From assembly GCA_905236535.1 (NCBI GenBank), contig CAJOQN010000002.1, positions 1 through 18,102 of the forward strand: a stretch of DNA of 18,102 nucleotides. Reading direction: 5' to 3'. The DNA is from an uncultured Bacilli bacterium. GTDB lineage: Bacteria; Bacillota_I; Bacilli_A; RFN20; CAG-826. Positions 8,002 to 14,924 of this stretch are shown here, piece after piece. The notes under the pieces were generated by a model, which saw only the letters and a program-made list of their open reading frames with translations, made no database searches and was not told where the DNA came from. The translations under genes were made by a program, and so were the position numbers. How positions within the stretch are numbered: position 1 is the first letter of the stretch; every line of letters begins with the position of its first letter.

Positions 8002-8067
8002 ATTCGTAGTGCTAGATTATACGGTCTAGCGTAGAGACTTGCCCACCAATTAGGGAATTATACGAAT
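8002..8067 (-). ncRNA. Purine riboswitch aptamer, guanine-type
   Basis: On the minus strand P1 is ATTCGTA/TACGAAT, the J1/2 segment TATAAT is intact, J2/3 reads GTCTCTAC as in the class, and P3 is GCTAGA/TCTAGC with a loop CCGTATAA. The specificity base in CACTACG, equivalent to position 74, is C, which pairs with guanine rather than adenine. P2 with its loop is small (about CCC/GGG around TAATTGGT); the loop keeps the GG that pairs with CC of L3. It stands between the promoter and the nucleoside transporter operon, consistent with repression by guanine or a related purine. Class call is firm; ligand is less certain because of the unusual P2/L2. Confidence 0.88.
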
Positions 8068-8119
8068 GTCGACTTCTCATCGACACCTTTATTATCAAAG
8101 AAAAAAAGCTTCAAGTAAA
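8068..8119 (-). promoter_or_regulatory. Promoter of the nucleoside transporter operon, with short 5' hairpin
   Basis: On the minus strand TTTACT (8114-8119) and GATAAT (8091-8096) are separated by 17 bases, placing the start near 8085. The transcript would begin with a small hairpin, GTCGA/TCGAC (8068-8084), stacked directly against the riboswitch P1. The region is shared with the divergent apt gene. Confidence 0.55.
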
Positions 8120-8180
8120 GCGTAAAATAATGTTTTTTTTGCTCAATTTTTATACAATAATTACGAAAGAGGTTAAAACC

Positions 8181-8723
8181 ATGAAAGACGAGAATTATTT
8201 TAAAAAATATATTGCAACAATTCCGAACTTTCCAACAGAAGGAGTGATGTTCAGAGACGTTATTCCAACATTAGAAAATAATATAGTCTTTAAAGACTGT
8301 ATAGATTCTTTAGCAGAACTCGCAGAAAAATATGATTTTAGTAAAATCATTTGCGCAGACGCTCGCGGCTTCATCTTTGGCTCTGCATTAGCCTATAAAT
8401 TGAATAAAGGTATTGTCTTAGCCCGTAAACCAGGTAAACTTCCTAACCCAGGTCTTGAGGCTTCATATACCTTAGAATATGGTAAAAATTCTTTGTTAAT
8501 TTCTAAGGGTTCACTTTTAGAAAATGAAAAAATATTGGTGGTTGATGATCTCTTAGCCACCGGAGGAAGCGCGGCAGCCTTAATTCGATTGGTTAAAATG
8601 TCAGGTGCCACTCCTGTCGCGGCAATATTTTATGTCGAACTTCCGGATCTTAAGGGAAGAGACGGAATTAAAAAAGCGGATGATATTCCGGTTCATTCGC
8701 TCGTAAAGTTTGAGGGGGAATAA
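8181..8723 (+). CDS. apt: Adenine phosphoribosyltransferase
   Basis: This cytoplasmic enzyme makes AMP from adenine and PRPP. The 180-residue product has the family blocks NFPTEGVMFRDVIPTL (16-31), CADARGFIFGSALAYKL (58-74), RKPGKLP (82-88) and the PRPP loop ILVVDDLLATGGS (118-130). The ATG at 8181 is chosen because AGAGG lies a few bases upstream and the protein then begins at the usual place. An in-frame ATG at 8130 lies in the T-rich promoter region and would add a non-conserved hydrophobic tail. TATACAAT at 8151-8158 may be the -10 element, with a poor -35. It is divergent from the nucleoside transporter operon and convergent with xpt, and its terminator overlaps its own stop codon. Confidence 0.95.
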   Translation: MKDENYFKKYIATIPNFPTEGVMFRDVIPTLENNIVFKDCIDSLAELAEKYDFSKIICADARGFIFGSALAYKLNKGIVLARKPGKLPNPGLEASYTLEYGKNSLLISKGSLLENEKILVVDDLLATGGSAAALIRLVKMSGATPVAAIFYVELPDLKGRDGIKKADDIPVHSLVKFEGE

Positions 8724-8737
8724 AGTCCCTCTTTTTT
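8712..8737 (+). terminator. apt: Terminator of apt overlapping both convergent gene ends
   Basis: GAGGG (8712-8716, inside the last apt codons) pairs with CCCTC (8727-8731), followed by six T (8732-8737). The T run enters the stop codon of the convergent xpt gene, so the two genes share their 3' ends. On the minus strand the same hairpin lacks a T run and would not terminate xpt efficiently. Confidence 0.75.
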
Positions 8738-9305
8738 AAAACGTGGGTTTGTTATTTTCAAAGGCCTTGATAATGGCTCCAGAGAAAACTTTGACGCCAA
8801 GATTTTCGATTTTCTTTCTCCCGCCTTGGAATCCTTTTTCAATGACAGTAGCAAAGCCGACAACATTAGCGCCAGCCTGATGGCATAAATCAATCAATCC
8901 AAGGGCGGCATTTCCTTCTGCTAAAAAATCATCAACGATAAGGATATTTTGCCCTGATTGTAGATAATTTTTATTAACCGTCACTGTGCTTACAAAATTT
9001 TTTGTAAAGGATTTGATTTCTGTTGAATAAACATTACTATCCACAATCATTGATTTGCTCTTTTTTGCAAAAAGCAATGGAACTTTGCCCAAAGATTCAC
9101 AAACAGCATAAGCAACAGCGATACCACTTGTTTCGATTGTCAAAACTTTATCGATCTTTTCTTCTTTGAAGAATTTTTTAACTTCTTTTGCGTATTCATC
9201 AATAATGTTCAAATCGATTTGGTGGTTTAAAAAGTTATCGACTTTAAGAATATCATTATTGATAATTTTGCCATCTTCTAAGATTTTATTTTCAATAAGT
9301 TTCAT
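8736..9305 (-). CDS. xpt: Xanthine phosphoribosyltransferase
   Basis: This cytoplasmic enzyme makes XMP from xanthine and PRPP. The 189-residue product aligns along its length with Bacillus subtilis Xpt from memory: LKVDNFLNHQID (20-31), LTIETSGIAVAYAV (55-68), the PRPP loop ILIVDDFLAEGNA (121-133) and VIEKGFQGGR (154-163). The ATG at 9305 is chosen; a TTG start 15 bases earlier would overlap guaA and add nothing conserved. The start lies one base after the guaA stop codon, so the genes are coupled. Placement after guaA makes pathway sense: xanthine becomes XMP, then guaA aminates XMP to GMP. Confidence 0.95.
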   Translation of the reverse strand: MKLIENKILEDGKIINNDILKVDNFLNHQIDLNIIDEYAKEVKKFFKEEKIDKVLTIETSGIAVAYAVCESLGKVPLLFAKKSKSMIVDSNVYSTEIKSFTKNFVSTVTVNKNYLQSGQNILIVDDFLAEGNAALGLIDLCHQAGANVVGFATVIEKGFQGGRKKIENLGVKVFSGAIIKAFENNKPTF

Positions 9306-9306
9306 A

Positions 9307-10287
9307 TTATTCCCATTCAATCGTGGCTACTGGTTTTGGCGAAATATCCACTAAAACACGATTCACACCATTAACTTCTTTTAAAATACGGTCTCTTATT
9401 TTAAATAAAATGTCGTAAGGGATTTCTTCCACTTCTGCAGCTGTTGCATCAACACTATTAACTGCTCTGATGACTACTGCATATTCAAATGTTCTCTTGT
9501 TATCTTTGATACCAGTCGATTTAAATGGAGGAACAATGGTGAAGAATTGCCACACTTTTTGGTCTAATCCACATTTGTTGAATTCTTCTCTCAAAATAGC
9601 GTCGCTTTCTCTTACTAAAGCGAGTCTATCTCTAGTGATTGCTCCTGGGCACCTAACTCCAAGTCCTGGACCTGGGAATGGTTGACGGAAAACCATTGAG
9701 CGAGGAAGTCCTAAGGCAAGTCCGACTTGTCTAACTTCGTCTTTATAAAGTAATTTGACAGGCTCCACTAATTCAAAATTGAGCTCTGGCGGTAAGCCAC
9801 CCACATTATGATGGGCTTTAATGCCCTTGCTTTCTAAAATATCTGGATAAATTGTGCCTTGGCCTAAAAATTTAATATCATCAAGTTTTCTTGCTTCTTC
9901 AGCAAAAACATCAATAAAGATTTTTCCAATGATTTTTCTTTTTTCTTCGGGATCTTCCACTCCTGCTAAAGCATCTAAGAATCGATCAGAAGCATCGACA
10001 TAGATAAGATTCGCACCAAGTTCTTCTCTAAACACTTTGATAACGCTTTCAGATTCTCCTTTTCTGAGCAAACCATGATTAACATGAACACAAGTAAGAT
10101 TTTTGCCAATGGCCTTAATTAACAAAGCAGCGACCACTGAGGAATCAACTCCTCCCGACAAAGCTAACAAAACTTTGTTATCACCAATTTGAGCTTTAAG
10201 GGCTTTAATTTGCTCATCAATAAATTGATTAGCTAGTTCTTGATTGTTAATTCTTTTCATGTTTTCATCTCTTACATTATTCATCAT
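9307..10287 (-). CDS. guaA: GMP synthase, ATP-pyrophosphatase subunit only (no glutaminase domain)
   Basis: This enzyme adenylylates XMP and aminates it to GMP. The 326-residue protein corresponds only to the C-terminal half of a typical ~510-residue bacterial GuaA. The PP-loop LALSGGVDSS is at 41-50, followed by LGQGTIYPDILES (141-153), HHNVGGLPPELNFELVEPVK (159-178), RQPFPGPGLG (201-210) and the family end KPVATIEWE. The N-terminal glutaminase (class I GATase) is absent, and no remnant is encoded upstream, where a promoter and GAGGTG binding site stand instead. Two adjacent ATG codons (10287 and 10284) are possible starts; the second has better spacing. Ammonia may be used directly or come from a separate glutaminase subunit, as in archaea. 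Forms an operon with xpt. Confidence 0.93.
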   Translation of the reverse strand: MMNNVRDENMKRINNQELANQFIDEQIKALKAQIGDNKVLLALSGGVDSSVVAALLIKAIGKNLTCVHVNHGLLRKGESESVIKVFREELGANLIYVDASDRFLDALAGVEDPEEKRKIIGKIFIDVFAEEARKLDDIKFLGQGTIYPDILESKGIKAHHNVGGLPPELNFELVEPVKLLYKDEVRQVGLALGLPRSMVFRQPFPGPGLGVRCPGAITRDRLALVRESDAILREEFNKCGLDQKVWQFFTIVPPFKSTGIKDNKRTFEYAVVIRAVNSVDATAAEVEEIPYDILFKIRDRILKEVNGVNRVLVDISPKPVATIEWE

Positions 10288-10291
10288 TAAT

Positions 10292-10336
10292 CACCTCTTT
10301 TTTTTCATTATAGACCTTACTTTTTTATACTTGTAA
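10292..10336 (-). promoter_or_regulatory. Promoter and ribosome binding site of guaA-xpt
   Basis: On the minus strand TTACAA (10331-10336) and a perfect TATAAT (10307-10312) are separated by 18 bases. The leader is very short, with GAGGTG at 10292-10297. There is no room for a riboswitch, unlike the purine-controlled transporter operon. The position confirms that guaA transcription starts immediately before the truncated ORF. Confidence 0.65.
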
Positions 10337-10460
10337 TCATATATTTTCGAAGGTGTTTTCTTTGTTAGTAAACAAAAAATATCAATTAAATCGGCGACAA
10401 ATTTCCAAATATTTATCAACATTAAAATATGGTTTTCAAAGATATAAAATAACTATATTT

Positions 10461-10490
10461 TTGAAGAGAAATGTTATATTCTTTTCTTAT
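10461..10490 (+). promoter_or_regulatory. Weak candidate promoter of the STAS-kinase operon
   Basis: TTGAAG (10461-10466) and TCTTAT (10485-10490) are separated by 18 bases; the -10 match is poor. TATATT at 10475-10480 is an alternative -10 without a clear -35. The start codon at 10510 has no strong Shine-Dalgarno sequence, so the transcript may have a very short leader. Confidence 0.3.
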
Positions 10491-10509
10491 AGAAAGAATT
10501 TGGGTCATA

Positions 10510-11664
10510 ATGAGATATTTATTAGATAACGAAATTCTCACCTTATATTTAGAAGGAGAGATTAATTCTTCTAATTCCGATAACATTGAAAAAGAAATTG
10601 AAGAAATCTTAAGTTCAAACACTTTTAAGTGTGTGCTTTTAGATTTTTCAGATTTACGTTATATCTCTAGTGCGGGATTAAGAATAATACTTAAACTTAA
10701 ACAAAAATATGATGATATTCACATCATAGAAGCATCATTGGAAATTTTTGATGTTCTATCGATGACAGGTTTTACCAGCATTATGGATGTCAAAAAGGCT
10801 CTTAATCGAGTGGATATCAAAGGTGCTGAAATTATTGGAGAAGGTTTTTTCTCCACTGTTTATAGAATCGACAAAGACACTATTATCAAGGTTTTTAATA
10901 GGGTAAGTGATCCTGGACAAATTGAAAGAGAATTAAAGCTTGCTAAACAAGCATTTGTGTTAGGAGTCCCGACAGCAATATCTTATGATATAGTGCGTGT
11001 AGATGATAAACTTGGTGTTCGCTTTGAAATGCTTGATTGTATAACATTGAAGAACGCTTTTAAAGATTATCCAGAAAGATATGATGAACTTTTAAACAAA
11101 TATGTCGAGCTTTTAAAGAAAATAAATTCAACAGAATGTATTGATCCTTCATTAAGAGATTGCAAACAATTCTTCTTGGAAAAGCTGGACAAGCAAAAAG
11201 ATGTTCTTGGTGATAAATATTATTTAAAGGCTAAAAAATTGCTTGAATCCATCCCCGATAGAGAAACATTTGTCCATGGGGATTGCCATTTTAAAAACAT
11301 TATGATTCAAGGGGATGATTTCCTTCTTATCGATATGGACACTCTTTCGAAAGGCCATCCAATCTTTGAATTAGCTTTGATTAGAGCGCCTTACGTGGCC
11401 TTCGAAGAAAATGAACCAGGAAATACCGCAAAATTCCTTGGTATGTCAAAAGACTTCTGCCAAAAACTATACGAAGATACTATTGAAAAATATTGTGGTT
11501 CAAAAGAACAATCAATCATGGATAAAATCGCGATTATCTGCTACATCCATATGGTTTGGTGGGGTCTTACAAACCGCATTGAAAATAATCTCAATATTAT
11601 CAATGGCAGCAAAGAAAGACTCATCTCGCTTTTAGATAAATATGATGATGTTGACATAGGTTAA
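10510..11664 (+). CDS. STAS domain fused to an aminoglycoside/choline-kinase-like phosphotransferase
   Basis: The 384-residue protein has two modules. Residues 1-100 form a STAS (SpoIIAA/RsbV-type) domain with LYLEGEINSSNSD and the phospho-acceptor loop DLRYISSAGLR; Ser54 aligns with the serine phosphorylated in SpoIIAA. Residues 105-380 form an APH/choline-kinase fold: glycine-rich IGEGFFSTVYRI (109-120), ATP-site Lys127 in IIKVF, catalytic HGDCHFKN (256-263) and metal-binding Asp275 in LLIDMD. All key kinase residues are present, so it should be active, but the substrate is unknown; choline or another small amine/alcohol is one idea from the nearby licD and cytidylyltransferase genes. The start at 10510 puts the STAS strand at the usual distance; an upstream ATG (10471) adds a non-conserved tail. 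It is two bases from the next gene, which encodes its likely phosphatase/kinase. Confidence 0.88.
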   Translation: MRYLLDNEILTLYLEGEINSSNSDNIEKEIEEILSSNTFKCVLLDFSDLRYISSAGLRIILKLKQKYDDIHIIEASLEIFDVLSMTGFTSIMDVKKALNRVDIKGAEIIGEGFFSTVYRIDKDTIIKVFNRVSDPGQIERELKLAKQAFVLGVPTAISYDIVRVDDKLGVRFEMLDCITLKNAFKDYPERYDELLNKYVELLKKINSTECIDPSLRDCKQFFLEKLDKQKDVLGDKYYLKAKKLLESIPDRETFVHGDCHFKNIMIQGDDFLLIDMDTLSKGHPIFELALIRAPYVAFEENEPGNTAKFLGMSKDFCQKLYEDTIEKYCGSKEQSIMDKIAIICYIHMVWWGLTNRIENNLNIINGSKERLISLLDKYDDVDIG

Positions 11665-11666
11665 TC

Positions 11667-13526
11667 ATGGAGCAGACTGAACGCGAGAAATATTTAAGAG
11701 CTTATTATGATAACGAAGCCGATGCGAATCGACAAATGTCTTTCGCTAACGCTTTTGGTGGCCTTTTGATGATCACCATTTGGATTTTATATCTCTTAAA
11801 AGTTTTTGACCTACATGGTGGAATGATTATTGCGGTGAACATCGCGTTTCCGATTAATATTTTGATTCTTTTCACTCCACTTCTTTTTGCTTTCAAATTC
11901 AAAGATTCGTTAAGAAAACCGACTTATAAATATTTCGTAATTTTCTCTTTTGTTTTTGTTATTGCGGTTTTAAACACTATTATTCCAAAACACGCTTTAT
12001 TGGGTTGGGCTATTTGTATTGTTATCACGAACCATTACTATAATCCAAAAGTTGGTTTGGTGACTTTTTTAGTCGTTATCAGTGTCATGCTTTTCTGCAT
12101 TTATCTAAGCATGTTTGTAGGCGAATATGATTCCAATATTTTAGGTGTTTGGGTTATTCAAGATGGTGAAATTATCTATCCCGAAGGAATAAAAGAAAGA
12201 TTTGAAATGCTTCAGGACATGTTAGCACATGGAGAAAATAGATATCTAAAAGCTTTTGTCTTTTATTATCTTCCACGTGGCGCTTTCTTAACCATGATCT
12301 TTATTGTTTCTAATTCCTTAAACAAAAGAACTTATAAGCTTCTTGTCAGCGAAATTCAAGTCAGTGGCGATCAACAAAAAACCAAAACTGAATTAGGGGT
12401 CGCAAAAGATATTCAATTAGCGACATTGCCAGTTGAATTCATTTCTAATGAAGATGTTGAAATTCAAGCGGAATTGCGCGCGGCTAAAACAGTAGGTGGA
12501 GACTTCTACGACTATTACGTTTTATCAAAATCACATATCGCAATTTTGATTGGCGATGTCTCTGGCAAAGGTATCCCTGCTGCGATGTTTATGATGAAAG
12601 TTATCACTTGTTTTAAAAACTATATGTCAATAGATAGAACGCCTGCTGAGATTATGAAGCTTGTCAACAAAGCGATTTATGAAGGAAATGATTCGGCAAT
12701 GTTTGTCACTTGTTTTCTTGCTATCTTAAATACGGAAACCGGTGAATTAAAATTCGCAAATGCAGGCCATAATCCTCCAATCGTTGGGCAAAAAGGAAAT
12801 TATCAATTCTTAAATTGTCGTTCTGGATTCATTCTAGGCGCGATGAAAGATGCCTTGGTCGTCGATGAAACCATCAATTTAAATAATGGTGACACGATTA
12901 CTTTATATACCGATGGAATTACCGAAGCGATGAACGAAAATAGAGAACAATATGGAAATAATCGTTTATTAGAGCTATTTAATAGAAAAGAATATTCATG
13001 CCTCGTTGAATTACATCACGAATTAAAAGAGAACATCGAAAACTTCGTGGGGAATGAAGAACAAAGTGATGATATGACCTACATCACCTTAAAATATCAT
13101 GGTGAAAAATATAATTACAAAGAAAAAATTTTCCCTGGCAAACAAGAACATATTCCAGAGATGTTAGAATTCTTAAAAGACTTCGCGAAAGCACAAAAGT
13201 TTGATGAAAGCTTGGTTAATAATATTGCAGTTGTAGGTGATGAATTAATTTCCAATATCATCAAATATGGTTATAAAGATTATGAGGGAGAAATCTTCTT
13301 ACGACTTCTTTATAATCTCGATAAAAAAGAATACATTCTCACTATTATCGATACCGGTATTGAATTTAATCCGTTTGAATATGAATCTGTTCCGATCACC
13401 GAAGACAATTACGAATCTCGTCCTGAAGGTGGGCTTGGAATTCTCATTGTAAAGAAAATGATGAGTCAATATGCATATGACCACATCAATGATAAAAACA
13501 TTACAATTCTTAAAAAGAAGTTTTAA
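11667..13526 (+). CDS. Membrane SpoIIE-type PP2C phosphatase fused to an RsbW-like ATPase domain
   Basis: This 619-residue regulator should act on the STAS protein encoded just upstream. About six membrane helices lie in residues 28-217. With a cytoplasmic N terminus, the segment at about 151-195 faces outward as a possible sensor and the C terminus is inside. A short linker leads to a PP2C/SpoIIE domain (about 240-476) with TVGGDFYDYY (275-284), IGDVSGKGIPAAMF (295-308), TLYTDGITEAMN (412-423) and SDDMT (467-471), so the metal-binding aspartates are present. A GHKL/HATPase domain (about 490-619) has GDELISNIIKYGY (524-536), IDTGIEF (561-567) and PEGGLGI (586-592). Phosphatase and kinase activities toward the STAS serine are known for separate proteins of this kind; having both in one chain would set the STAS phosphorylation state by signal. 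No sigma factor gene is nearby. Confidence 0.9.
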   Translation: MEQTEREKYLRAYYDNEADANRQMSFANAFGGLLMITIWILYLLKVFDLHGGMIIAVNIAFPINILILFTPLLFAFKFKDSLRKPTYKYFVIFSFVFVIAVLNTIIPKHALLGWAICIVITNHYYNPKVGLVTFLVVISVMLFCIYLSMFVGEYDSNILGVWVIQDGEIIYPEGIKERFEMLQDMLAHGENRYLKAFVFYYLPRGAFLTMIFIVSNSLNKRTYKLLVSEIQVSGDQQKTKTELGVAKDIQLATLPVEFISNEDVEIQAELRAAKTVGGDFYDYYVLSKSHIAILIGDVSGKGIPAAMFMMKVITCFKNYMSIDRTPAEIMKLVNKAIYEGNDSAMFVTCFLAILNTETGELKFANAGHNPPIVGQKGNYQFLNCRSGFILGAMKDALVVDETINLNNGDTITLYTDGITEAMNENREQYGNNRLLELFNRKEYSCLVELHHELKENIENFVGNEEQSDDMTYITLKYHGEKYNYKEKIFPGKQEHIPEMLEFLKDFAKAQKFDESLVNNIAVVGDELISNIIKYGYKDYEGEIFLRLLYNLDKKEYILTIIDTGIEFNPFEYESVPITEDNYESRPEGGLGILIVKKMMSQYAYDHINDKNITILKKKF

Positions 13527-13527
13527 T

Positions 13528-13956
13528 TTATAGTTCTTTAATCATCCAAATATGTGGATAATTTTCATCGAGATAGGGTTCCCCTACTTCGTGATATCCA
13601 CATTTTTTATAAAAAGGAATGGCTCTTTTTTGGGAAGATAAACCAAGAGTGAGATGTCCAAAGTTTGTAATGATGTAACTTTCAATTTCTTTTATCAAAA
13701 AGGTTCCTACACCTTGTTTGCGATACGCTTTTATAATTGCGAATCTTCCTAACGAATAGCAATTATGTTCTTTCGAAAAATAGATTCTTGCCGTCCCAAT
13801 CGCCTCTCCTTCGTGATAGACAACAAAATGTATCGCGGTATGATCAATCGTGTCGAATTCTTCTTTAAATCCTTGCTCCACGACAAAAACTTCATTTCTA
13901 ATATCGATTGAGTCTTTAGGGAGTTCGTTAAAAATTAGACATTTTAGGTTTTTCAT
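13528..13956 (-). CDS. GNAT-family N-acetyltransferase
   Basis: This small acetyltransferase (142 residues) is predicted to move an acetyl group from acetyl-CoA to an amine. It resembles the ElaA/YjcF branch: IRNEVFVVEQGF (19-30) near the N terminus, then motif A with SLGRFAIIKAYRKQGVGTFLI (68-88), where RKQGVG binds the CoA pyrophosphate, and FYKKCGYHEVG further on. The substrate cannot be deduced. Its stop codon is one base from the stop of the convergent phosphatase gene, with no terminator in between. Only 37 bases separate it from licD upstream, so the two are probably cotranscribed. No clear ribosome binding site precedes the ATG. Confidence 0.88.
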   Translation of the reverse strand: MKNLKCLIFNELPKDSIDIRNEVFVVEQGFKEEFDTIDHTAIHFVVYHEGEAIGTARIYFSKEHNCYSLGRFAIIKAYRKQGVGTFLIKEIESYIITNFGHLTLGLSSQKRAIPFYKKCGYHEVGEPYLDENYPHIWMIKEL

Positions 13957-13993
13957 ATCAATATCATAAGAAGATTCCGGTTATATGATAATT

Positions 13994-14851
13994 TTATTTT
14001 TTCTTTTTGCCGTAGAGATATTCTTCCCATCCAACATCAAAAGAAAATCCTTTGTTATAATGATGACCCACTCGGTCCTTTTCTGGGGGTAATTTCATAT
14101 AGTCACCATACAAACATTTTAAATAGGTGTCGTAATCCTTAGGAATTTTAACAGTTATACCTTCGAATTCAGCATCGGTGGTTTCTAGATAAATTCTAGG
14201 AGGCAATCCTTCCACTTTTCCGGTGAAAAAATATAAATGGTTCCCAGCAAGAGTGGCTTTATCAAGAGGATATTTATGCGCGTTTTTATCTAATCTTCTT
14301 TGATGGAAATGAGCGATGTTTAAAGGATAAAAGAGAATCCCCACAAAACCAAAAAATAAATCCTTAAAGAATGTTCGTTTGTGAAATTTCCTTGTCAACG
14401 CTCCAAGATATGACATGTATATATGAAAAATATAATTTCTTAAACGAGGTTTACATTTCTCTTTTGAAATATCTTTGTCGGTTAAACCATCAATTGGAAA
14501 AATATCAATCCAAATACCATGATTGATTTGGTGATTGGCGAAGAAATTTTCAACGTATGTTGTGGAATTATTTCTAATTTTAGCGAATGGATAGATGAAA
14601 TGAGGATCTGTCCTCCAAGTTTGAAGGGAGAATTTTGTTCCTTCTAATTCTTTAGGAGCGATTTCGAGAAATTTATCATATTCCTCTCTGACCATTCCAA
14701 CATCGACATCATCATCCCAAGGAATGAAGCCTTTATGACGGACCGCGCCTAAGGTTGTCCCACCCACAAGAAAATATGAGAGATTATGTTTTTCACATAT
14801 CTTTATGAAGACTTTTAACATCTCAAATTGTTTTTCTTGTAGTTTGTTCAT
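13994..14851 (-). CDS. licD: LicD-family phosphotransferase
   Basis: This 285-residue LicD/nucleotidyltransferase-fold protein is of the type that moves phosphocholine (or a similar phospho-group) from a CDP-activated donor onto cell-surface sugars or teichoic acids. The diagnostic N-terminal block runs from LVGGTTLGAVRHKG (28-41) into FIPWDDDVDVGM (42-53), whose aspartates bind metal. The C-terminal part has family features such as YLKCLYGDYMKLPP near 243-256. No signal peptide is seen; a hydrophobic stretch near 162-178 may allow membrane association. The gene is divergent from a cytidylyltransferase gene, which could make the CDP-linked donor. No clear Shine-Dalgarno precedes the ATG. Some LicD relatives transfer phosphoethanolamine or ribitol phosphate, so the group transferred is open. 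Confidence 0.9.
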   Translation of the reverse strand: MNKLQEKQFEMLKVFIKICEKHNLSYFLVGGTTLGAVRHKGFIPWDDDVDVGMVREEYDKFLEIAPKELEGTKFSLQTWRTDPHFIYPFAKIRNNSTTYVENFFANHQINHGIWIDIFPIDGLTDKDISKEKCKPRLRNYIFHIYMSYLGALTRKFHKRTFFKDLFFGFVGILFYPLNIAHFHQRRLDKNAHKYPLDKATLAGNHLYFFTGKVEGLPPRIYLETTDAEFEGITVKIPKDYDTYLKCLYGDYMKLPPEKDRVGHHYNKGFSFDVGWEEYLYGKKKK

Positions 14852-14873
14852 CTATTTAATATTAATAAATATT

Positions 14874-14901
14874 TTGCGATATGGCACTCTTAATTTATAA
14901 T
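14874..14901 (+). promoter_or_regulatory. Promoter of the cytidylyltransferase operon
   Basis: TTGCGA (14874-14879) and a perfect TATAAT (14896-14901) are separated by 16 bases. The start site would be near 14908, giving a leader of about 17 bases with GAAGAAGG before the ATG. The 73-base divergent gap must also hold the licD promoter, for which I see only weak candidates. Confidence 0.6.
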
Positions 14902-14924
14902 GAAATGCGAAGAAGGTCATTTAT

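Noticed and set aside
8002..8067. Adenine riboswitch, suggested by the divergent apt gene
   Set aside because: The aptamer reads on the minus strand, away from apt, and the specificity base is C, not U.
8130..8180. N-terminal extension of apt from the upstream ATG
   Set aside because: It lies in the T-rich promoter region, lacks a ribosome binding site and is not part of the conserved enzyme; the ATG at 8181 has AGAGG in front.
10288..10509. Remnant of a glutaminase domain upstream of guaA
   Set aside because: No frame encodes GATase motifs, and a perfect -10 box with a binding site stands directly before the ORF, so the gene is short rather than broken locally.
11667..13526. Sporulation protein SpoIIE
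   Set aside because: Only the PP2C domain type is shared. The protein has six rather than about ten helices, carries an RsbW-like domain, and no sporulation genes are near.
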